Part shown: piece by piece, positions 55,928 through 64,000 of the stretch
Layout of the letters: every line of letters starts with the position of its first letter
Position numbering within the stretch: position 1 is the first letter of the stretch
NCBI RefSeq assembly: GCF_018294505.1
Contig: NC_057802.1
Location: 556,697,948 to 556,761,947, forward strand
DNA length: 64,000 bases
From: Triticum aestivum
Taxonomy: Eukaryota > Streptophyta > Magnoliopsida > Poales > Poaceae
Direction of reading: 5' to 3'
Translations under genes and position numbers: made by a program
The notes under the pieces: generated by a model
The model's database searches: none
What the model was told of the DNA's origin: nothing
The model's input: the letters and a program-made list of their open reading frames with translations, nothing else

Positions 55928-56831
55928 GGTGCAGGAAGTCTTCAAACGATTTTCTTTGAGGGCTTCAACCAACTTTGGTGTGAAGATAAAGCACATGATC
56001 AGGAGTGACAATGGAACTGAGTTCAAGAATACTGGTCTTGATGACTATCTTGATGAACTTGGTATTACTCATGAGTTATCTGCTCCTTATACTCCTCAGC
56101 ACAATGGCGTCGTGGAGCGCAAGAACAGGACCCTTGTTGAGATGGCTCGCACTATGCTTGATGAATACAAGACGCCTCGTCGTTTCTGGATTGATGCAAT
56201 TGATACTGCATGCCACATCATCAACAGGGTATATCTTCACAAATTCTTCAAGAAGACTGCTTATGAACTCCTCACTGACAAGAAACCCAATGTGAGTTAT
56301 TTCAAAGTCTTCGGTGCTAAATGTTGGATTAGAGATCCTCATCACAACTCAAAATTTGCACCGAAAGCACATGAAGGTTTTATGCTTGGTTACGGAAAGG
56401 ACTCGCACACCTACAGAGTCTTCAACAACGTTCTTCACAAAGTTGTTGAAACTGTAGATGTGCGGTTCGATGAAACCAATGGCTCGCAAAGAGAGCACCT
56501 ACCTTCTGTGATAGATGAACCAGCACCTGAGGAAACTATCAAGTTCAAGGCTACTGAGGATGTCATTCCTACCGAAGAATCTGCTGAAGAATTCATTCCA
56601 GAACGTGAACAACGTCGAACTAATGCACCTGAAGAAAATGGTGCTGAAGAAAATGCTGATAAAATTCCTCGACGACAACCAGCTCATCCTCGCATTGCAA
56701 ACGAAGTGCAGATTGAGAAAATCATCAATGACATTGAAGCACCAGGTCCTCTCACACGCTCAAAAGCTTCACATTTGTCTAACTTTTGTGGGCACTTTGC
56801 TTTGTCTCTATCACAGAGCCCACTAAGGTAG
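55893..56831 (+). pseudogene. Element S pol: integrase core and C-terminal region
   Basis: After the frameshift the integrase continues with IRSDNGTEFKN (second Asp), PQHNGVVERKNRTL (catalytic Glu) and YLHKFFKKTAYELL, then the FGAKCWI and FMLGYGKDSHTYRVFN blocks. A Glu-rich linker follows (about 56510-56660), and [14 protein letters not shown] leads toward RT. A second frameshift near 56800 moves RT to another frame. Confidence 0.92.
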
Positions 56832-58357
56832 ATGAAGCATTTCTGGAGCCTGAGTGGATTCAAGCTATGCAAGAAGAATTACATCAGTTCGAGCTCAACA
56901 ACGTCTGGGAACTGGTCAAATGTCCAGATCCTCGCAAGCACAATATCATTGGCACAAAGTGGATCTACCGCAACAAGCAAGATGAAAATGGCCTTGTGGT
57001 GAGGAATAAGGCACGGCTTGTAGCTCAAGGCTACACACAGGTTGAAGGAATTGATTTCGATGAAACTTTTGCACCTGTTGCTAGACTTGAGGCTATTCGC
57101 ATATTACTTGCTTATGCTAACCATCATGATATCACTTTATATCAAATGGATGTGAAAAGTGCATTCCTCAATGGTAAGCTTGAGGAAGAAGTATATGTTG
57201 CTCAACCCCCAGGTTTTGAAGATCCAAAGCATCCTGACAAAGTCTTCAGACTCAATAAGGCCCTCTATGGCCTCAAGCAGGCCCCTCGGGCGTGGTATGA
57301 TACTTTGAAGGAATTCCTCATGAAGAAAGGCTTCAAACCCGGTTCACTTGATCCTACTCTTTTCACTAAATCTTATGATGGTGAATTGTTTGTGTGCCAA
57401 ATCTATGTTGATGATATTATCTTTGGCTGTACTGACCAACGTTACATTGACGAATTTGCCTATATGATGAGTGAAGAATATCAAATGTCTATGATGGGAG
57501 AATTGAAATTCTTCTTAGGTCTTCAAATTCGTCAACAGCGCAATGGCATATTCATATCTCAGGAGAAATACCTCAAGGATGTACTGAGGAAATTCGGCAT
57601 GCAAGATTGCAAAGGCGTCAAAATTCCTATGCCCACAAATGGCCATCTATGCACTGATGAAAATGGTATTGACTTCGATCAAAAGGTATACCGCTCCATG
57701 ATTGGTTCTTTATTGTACCTATGTGCATCTAGGCCAGATATTATGCTTAGTGTTTGCATGTGTGCCCGATTTCAAGCTACACCGAAGGAATCACACCATA
57801 AGGCTGTGAAGCATATTCTTCGATATCTAGCTCACACACCAACACTTGGATTATGGTACCCCAAGGGCTCGGCTTTTGATCTCATTGGATATTCAGACTC
57901 TGACTATGCTGGTGATCGTGTGGACCGCAAGTCAACATCTGGCACATGCCATTTCCTCGGACGATCTTTGGTCTGTTGGTCCTCGAAGAAACAGAACTGC
58001 GTATCACTGTCTACTGCTGAAGCTGAGTACATTGCTGCTGGTTCTTGCTGTGCTCAATTGCTGTGGATGAAGCAAACTCTCAAGGACTACGGCGTCAACG
58101 TGAAGAATGTGCCTCTCTACTGTGACAATGAGAGTGCCATCAAGATTGCTCACAACCCAGTTCAGCACTCGAAGACAAAGCACATTCAGATTCGTCATCA
58201 TTTTCTTCGTGATCATGTGTTGAAGGGCGACATTTCTATTGAGCATGTGAAGACTGAAGAACAGCTAGCCGATATCTTCACAAAGCCCTTGGATGAGAAG
58301 AGATTTAGCAAGTTGCGGTGTGAGCTAAATATCTTAGAATCTTCGAATGTTCTTTGA
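56786..58357 (+). pseudogene. Element S pol: reverse transcriptase and RNase H
   Basis: 523 open codons with copia RT blocks: [76 protein letters not shown] and catalytic YVDDII near 57405. RNase H follows with [30 protein letters not shown] and [11 protein letters not shown], ending [13 protein letters not shown]...LADIFTKPL. The domain itself has no internal stop; only the frame connection to the integrase is lost. Confidence 0.94.
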
Positions 58358-59673
58358 AAAGGACACTCATCCTAACACTTATGCAAAATTGATGACTTAG
58401 ATGTGCAACACATGAAGAAAGTTTTTCTTCAATCAATGAAGAATAACACTCTAAGTGTGAAGAAATTAACGAAGAATTTGATTCTCAGAGCCCTACGACA
58501 ATTGTACGCGGTGTCTGAAATCATCATTCTTATACGGTGGGTCACGCCACCACCAAAAGTTGAAAATCTTCAATTTGAGTTTTTCCTCAGTTTTGAAATT
58601 CCTCAGTTGTTCATTTCTTCAACTTTGCATTGTCTTCACTGTTTCCGTCGTTTTTCTTCATTGGCTATATTTATATATATATAAGTTTATGTCCTCTACA
58701 GCATTCACTTATTGCTAATTATTCAAGTTGTTTTTTTTGCTAAGTGAATGTGATCGGACCCTTCTCCCTCTATGCTATACTCAACCCAATCTATTCACAA
58801 ATTCTTCATGTGCGTTCTATTTGAAACTCGTTCAAAATCTTCACTGTGTCCTTGTCAGCTGAAGAATTTGCGAACGGAACTTTTAACTTATCTTATTTAA
58901 ATTTTCGGCTTTGCCGCTCAAACTGTTCCACATTCCACGATAACACTTATCTATTCACCCACGATCTCACACGATCGCCACCTCTCAGTACGTGGGTGAC
59001 ACATGTCAAGCGAATGAGAAAAGTCAGGGGCACGTTCGTCCAATTTCTTCGGGTGAACCGTTTTTCACCGTGGCTATAAATACCCCTCCCCTTCCTCACT
59101 TCTCTTTTACTCCGCTCGACCTCACTCCAGCTCGAGCTTCTCAAACCCTAGCGCCGCCGCTACTTCATCGTCGCCGGTGAGGAAGAGCTTCACTGCCTCG
59201 ACCTCGTCGCCGTCGTACTCGCGCCGGCTGCGGATTTCTTCACTCCGCCGCCGCTGTAGCTGTCTTCCTCAGCCAAGTTAGGGCGTGGAAGATCTGAACT
59301 GACGAACTTCACATCTACACTTCCCAGTTCGTCATGTTCTTCGTCCAGGGTAATTAAAAGTTACTTTTACTGCCCTCTTTGATTCAAATGATTTCTACAA
59401 AATCTTCAAAGGTGTTTTTCTTCAAATCCTCACACACTAAACACCTCACATGTCATCTGTTCTTGATTCGTTTCTCTAAGCAATATTTTTCTTCAAGATT
59501 CCTCAATTGTGTGGATTTTGATCTGTACAACTCTGGAACCTAAGACAAAGAACGCTTAGTGAAATTCTTCAAGACTCATCTGGTCAAATTCCTCAAACTT
59601 GTTCTTTTTGAAAAACCTTCTGAGAACGCATATGACCTCTCCAAATTCCTCGCAACTATACTCTGTTCACAGG
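58358..59673 (+). promoter_or_regulatory. Region between pol and third frame of S, with internal promoter-like leader
   Basis: CTATAAATA at 59074-59082 is followed by a CT-rich start region (59086-59115), a telo-box-like AAACCCTAG (59140-59150) and a CGCCGCCGC/TCGTCGCCG leader (59150-59260) that resembles a plant gene 5' leader. A GGGTAATTAAA donor-like site (about 59350) and a TTCACAG acceptor (59672) could define a leader intron. The GC content here is far higher than in the flanking element. This could drive a separate transcript for the third frame; that is inferred. Confidence 0.55.
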
Positions 59674-59678
59674 TACTC

Positions 59679-62600
59679 ATGTCCGCTGCTGAATCACTAG
59701 GTTCTCATCAACTTAACTCATTTGCAGCGTTCCTCGAAGAAAAGTTGCACACATCTTCAGAAAATTCAGTTGTCCATATTCCTCAGCTGAAGAAAATGGC
59801 TGATGGAAAGAAGTCACAGAAAGGAGGAAAGAGGCCTGAGGTCAATACTGCCTTTGAGATCCCTGATGACATATACAAGGATTATTGCACTCCTGATGAG
59901 GCCAAGTTTGGCAAGGAGGACAAAAATCAGCGCAAGGTGCGCAACCAAAGAATAGAGAGGAGATGGGCAAGGCAGTGGAGGGAGTACAGGTATGTTACTC
60001 CCAAGTATATGAAGAAATTCGCTCTAAATCCTCCATGCCCAAGACCTCCGTTGGCACCTGGCCAAGTAGCAGATCCCACCAGCCTCAAGCGCGGTGAGGA
60101 CTATCCTGACGAATGGGCCAAGCGCCAGGCCAGACTGGCCAAACAGGCAAGAGAAGCGGTGAGGAAATTTAATGAAGACTCTGCTACTGCTGCTGCCACT
60201 GCTGAGGCCTTTGCAAGCAAACCGAAGAAGGCGATGGCAAAGAAGCCTACTCATAAGCCAAGTGCTTCACCCTCAATGCCCTCACGACCAAGTTCCTCAG
60301 CAATGCCCTCACGGTCAGATTCTTCAAAGCCTTCACGACCAACTCCTCAAACTGCTCCCGCTCCTCCGCCAAAGTCCTCAGCTGCTCCGTCCAAATCCTC
60401 AGCACCTATGCATCTCGCCATGTGCTAAAGGACAACAGGCATCTCTATTGCCTCAGGAGCTTCTGCTAGTTACTCAGCTGCACCAAATTCTTCAACTGGA
60501 CCCTCTCTGCTGAAGACAAAGGCCACTGCTGGACGAGGCTCTCGCCCAAGTCCTCACAAGAAGCAGGTCGCCTTACAAGTGTCGTCTGATGAAGACGAAG
60601 CTGATGATGAGGAACTTGCCAAAATCATCAGAAACAGGCAGCTCAAGGCCGCTAGAGCCAAAGGCACAAACGTGCCTCTTCTTTTGGGTCCCAAGTTGAT
60701 CCTTGATTACATTGATCTCTGGCACAAGGATCCAAATACTCCTAGGCCTGATTTCAAACTGACTCTTGGTCAAAGTCATATGCTGACTGCCTTCATCCAA
60801 GAAGAAAAATGGAAATTTGAAAAGGCTAGGCAGATCAAGAAAGCGCAGTAAAGGAAGGAGCGCTTCTTGAAGAAAAACGTTGTCTCTATGACAACTGAAG
60901 AACTTGTCACTATTCAATCTGAGATCAAGAAACTCAGTGATGAATTTGACGTATACCGTGCTGACTGGCTTGGAGCCAAAGTCAGGTTTGTGAATTTGAC
61001 TGAAAAGTTCACTTCCAATATTGCAGCCCCAACGCAACAAGAAAATCCTCAGGCTGGAGCATCTGCTCAGCCGACTGAAGAAAATGCCAGCACCGCTGAT
61101 GATATTCAGGCTGCTGAAGAAACTAAAAGTACCAGGGCTGATGACTACATTCTAGCCGCCGAAGAAATTGCCAGGGCAACCACTAGTGTTGCGCCTGAAG
61201 AAACTGAAGAAGTCAGGGCAACTGCGACAGTTGTGCCTGAAGAAATTGAACCAAATTCCTCTGCTCCTCCTACGCCTACACCAACTTCGATCCTTCCATC
61301 TGCAACAGATGTGAAGAAAACCAAGGCTGCAGAGCATGCAGCAGTGTAGAAAAGGAAGGCATCAACTTCATCAGATTCTTCAGCTCCGAAGAAGATGAAG
61401 CCATTGACCAGCTCTTTTGCAAATCCAATTGATGTTGTTCCAGTCTCTTCCATGCCATCAAAGGACCTTGTTCCTTTTGATGAAGAATGTGTGATTCCAA
61501 GTGAATCAGATGAAGAAATTCCTTCTACTACTTCGTCAGAGCAGTTGGATGAAGAAATAAAAGCGGATGCAATCTCTTCAACCCCACAAGTCTCATCGCC
61601 CATGCCTCAGTTCACTGCTGAAGAGGCCGGCGTTGAAGAAAAGAGTGAAGATGAAGATGTGGACATTGGGTGTACAACACCAGTGCTGAATGATGACTTT
61701 TGGGAAAGTCAGCACCCCAACTCTCCTCTCTTCACACCACTGCAAAAAATTCCTCAGTCCCCCGTCAACACTGAAGTACTAATGGGATCTGAAGAACCTC
61801 GTGCAACCCCGTCTGTCCATGAAGAGATTCCAGCCACTAGTGCTGATGAAAATGTAAATGAAGAATTGAAGACCCAGGCTGCCATTGAAGGAGAACCTGA
61901 AATTCCTCAGCCTATGGAGCCTGAGATTGCGATTCCTGAGGTGGTGATGCAATTGACTGATACTCCTCAGCCCAAGCCAAAGGATCCCTTCTCAAAGAAG
62001 CAGAAATTCAAGGCTGATGATTTCTTCGGCGAGCATGTGTTCTTCACTGACTTAAACCCATATGACTCTGCTCGTCTTAGAAGGAAGCGATTCTGGACTG
62101 CCAGCCAAGCAAACTTTTATTCTTCAATGCTCTTCAACAAGGAAAAAGTCTTCGACCACGAGCATATTCCTCACGTCGACATGGAATCCATGCCTTGTTT
62201 TACCCCAGTCCTCAGTGTGCTTCAAGATGCAGGATTACTCAACTTTTGCACGGATATATGCGATTGGAATGAAGAGCTCATTCTTCAATTCTATGCAACC
62301 CTGCTCATCACAGGCGATGCTGATGATATCAACTCTTGGGTGTTGTACTAGATGACCGAAAACACTCACTATAAGGCACCAGCCTCTGAATTACTTCAAG
62401 CCCTGCCCATCAGTCCACCCATGGAAGGAGCTCGCTGCCTGTACCAAGAGCCAGAACTCACTGCTCATTACATGCAAGTGCTTATGAAGCCTCTGAAGCC
62501 AGGTCAAGCACCAAGGACCAAATTCCTCGTGAAGGAAATGCAGTATGTACCAAGAACAGTATATCGCATTCTGACGAAGACTATGAGTCCTATCAAAGGC

Positions 62601-63425
62601 CACGACTCATCTGATGAGGAAATTGTTGGCATCCTGAAGAATCTGCTATTCAACATCATTCATGGCATTCCCGTCAATTATCATGATTTCTTCATGAGGA
62701 CTCTGGCAAATGTTGCACTTTCTCTGTTTGAGTTGAAGCCTTACGCACCTTGGATTATGAGATTCATCAGAACAAGGTCTTCACTCAACTACAAGGCTGA
62801 CACTCTCAACCATTGCAGCTACTTGCCCCCCATTGAAGTCGTCAAAAGGACATTTTCCTCAGCTGATGAAAAGGGCAAGGCCGCTGCTGTTATAGATGAA
62901 GGCATTCGTCCATTGGATGGTCAGTTTCGCAAAGCTGCATCTTATTCCACCAATGATGACTCTGCCACTCATGATTCTGCTGCTAATGCATCCAAGCCAA
63001 ATCCTCAAGCCACAGCTCCAAGAGTGATGACTGACCGTGAGCTGCTTCTTAGTCTTCACCAAAAGGTGGATCGAAACCATAAATGGGTTAAGCGACAGTT
63101 TGGTTCTATTCTTCACAACATGACTGCTACACATAATGCAGTGAAGCAAAACCATTACTACCTCCATGAAGACTTCGGTCGCACCTGGGCTATTCGGTCA
63201 CATGTATATGGTGAAGAAGATCTGAAGCAAATGGGTCTCAAGAAGGATTTTGACTGGTCTTCCCCTCCACCAAAGAAATACAAGAAGGTCAAGGTTCCTT
63301 CCTTGGTGCCCAGCTCCTGTTCCTCATCACGCGACATCGACAAGTATGAAGACTTGGACGACACTGCGGCAGGCCCTACCACAACAAACGACCCCAACAA
63401 CGCTAGCACTCCTCCATCAACATGA
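59679..63425 (+). pseudogene. Element S third (envelope-like position) reading frame
   Basis: One frame runs from an ATG at 59679 (or 59796) to TGA at 63423-63425, broken only by four stops in the same frame (60426, 60849, 61347 and 62349). No frameshift is needed over about 1209 codons. Seen: a basic N-terminal part (GKKSQKGGKRPE), a Ser/Pro-rich stretch (60240-60420), an acidic segment (SSDEDEADDEE), a Glu-rich low-complexity middle (61080-61900), then a folded-looking C-terminal part (62000-62860). The last contains WTASQANFYSS, ILQFYATLLITGD and WIMRFIRTRSSL, resembling a plant transposon-protein domain. The C-terminus is basic (PPPKKYKKVKV). No signal peptide or clear membrane segment was seen, so an envelope role is not supported by the sequence. 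Confidence 0.8.
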
Positions 63426-63479
63426 TATTCTTGAGGGGCTTTAGTCCTCATTTTTTGATCCTTTTGGTCATTCGATGAC

Positions 63480-63944
63480 AAAGGGGGAGAAATTTGAGTT
63501 AGTCTTCAAGCGGGTCTACCTATATGGGCATTTTTTCTTAAGTTACAACTCTCGTTCTTTTGAAGACTTTGCTGGATCGAGTTGTAAACTTAAACTCTAT
63601 GGTGGCCTGATACTTCTGCTGAGCTTTTCTACATGCTTATTCCTCATTAATGTTTATGCGCGCATGATGAATTTCATAGTCACTATATTTCACCATGCAT
63701 TTCAAATTTTTCATATTATATGTCAAATGCATGTATGAATTACAAGATATAGGGGGAGATCTCCATGATTCTACTCTTCAAGTGTGCATTGCTTCAAAAG
63801 CAAATTCCTCACTATGCACATCTTCAGGGGGAGTTCTTCTATATCTTGCAATCAAATTCCTCAATTTCAGTATTTACACTTCATATGTTTATCCCCGTTG
63901 AAAACTTAACCTATATTGTCATCAATCACCAAAAAGGGGGAGAT
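63480..63944 (+). other. Repeated polypurine tracts before the S 3' LTR
   Basis: GGGGGAG tracts occur at about 63484, 63754, 63828 and 63935-63943; the last (AAAAAGGGGGAG) lies two bases before the 3' LTR. Multiple tracts are a known hallmark of Sireviruses. The DNA between is AT-rich without a gene. Confidence 0.88.
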
Positions 63945-64000
63945 TGTAAGTGCATCTAGTGCCCTTTAGTGATTTTAGTGTATTGAAGACTTATTGGTTA
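63945..64000 (+). repeat. Element S 3' LTR, first 56 bp
   Basis: TGTAAGTGCATCTAGTGCCC matches the 5' LTR start at 50827, with a few differences in the visible part. It continues past the window edge. Confidence 0.95.

Larger units (their letters stand above)
50827..64000 (+). mobile_element. Sirevirus-like Ty1/copia retrotransposon S
   Basis: 5' LTR 50827-52327, primer-binding site 52330-52341, long gag, pol in copia order (protease, integrase, RT, RNase H), a large third coding region, repeated polypurine tracts and the start of the 3' LTR at 63945. Extra coding sequence between pol and the 3' LTR together with multiple GGGGGAG tracts is the signature of plant Sireviruses (Maximus/Opie/SIRE1 group); the family name is inferred. 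It lies in the protease region of C3. The 3' LTR and second TSD are beyond the window. Frameshifts in pol and stops in the third frame make it non-autonomous. Confidence 0.9.

Noticed and set aside
59559..59678. Upstream extension of the third frame of S
   Set aside because: It would need a GTG start and lies before an acceptor-like TTCACAG; ATG at 59679 or 59796 is more likely.

Overview
The window is intergenic DNA of a large, repeat-rich grass genome, most probably a Triticeae species (wheat, Aegilops or a relative). The evidence is a solo LTR with the BARE1/Angela-type start TGTTGGAAATATGCC, Stowaway MITEs with CTCCCTC ends and TA duplications, very large CACTA elements, and a long Sirevirus-type copia element. 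No ordinary host gene, tRNA, rRNA or bacterial feature was recognised. Almost every base belongs to a transposable element, and the elements are nested inside one another. Family names are recognised by eye; boundaries come from terminal motifs and target-site duplications (TSDs) read in the sequence.

Layout. (1) The oldest visible layer is a plus-strand Ty1/copia element C3. Its 5' LTR survives as 42580-42890 plus 48525-48674, and its gag runs to 50826. (2) Three insertions broke it: CACTA element T3 (42891-48521, TSD TGA) in the LTR, Ty3/gypsy element G2 (minus strand, 5' LTR 42101-42579, internal part to 36282) in the same LTR, and a plus-strand Sirevirus-like copia element S (50827 to beyond the right edge) in the protease region. 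(3) Ty3/gypsy element G1 (minus strand, 5' LTR 35075-36281) sits in the 3' untranslated part of G2. (4) G1 pol is split by the 30.8-kb CACTA element T1 (164-30958, TSD CCA), so G1 pol resumes at 1-163. (5) T1 contains CACTA-ended element T2 (881-9629, TSD GTT), several MITEs and a Helitron. (6) T2 carries a MULE (MuDR-type) transposase gene and a plant mobile domain (PMD) gene, and the PMD gene is split by a solo LTR (2012-3729, TSD GAAAT).

Coding content. G1 and G2 keep recognisable gag, protease, reverse transcriptase and, in G2, RNase H and integrase, all broken by stops or frameshifts. S has a long open gag, a frameshifted pol and a third reading frame of about 1209 codons (59796-63425). 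That third frame lies behind its own TATA box and a gene-like GC-rich leader. T3 carries a decayed Transposase_24-type (Ptta/En/Spm) gene. T1 has no recognisable CACTA transposase. It has two divergently oriented gene-like regions built from repeated exons: minus strand 20440 to 14692, and plus strand 23990 to 29377.

The most unusual items are a CACTA-ended element whose only recognisable genes are a MULE transposase and a PMD gene (T2), the exon-multiplication gene regions of T1, the third frame of S with its own promoter-like leader, a Helitron precisely inserted in a Stowaway MITE, and a family of short palindromes in the G1 LTR.
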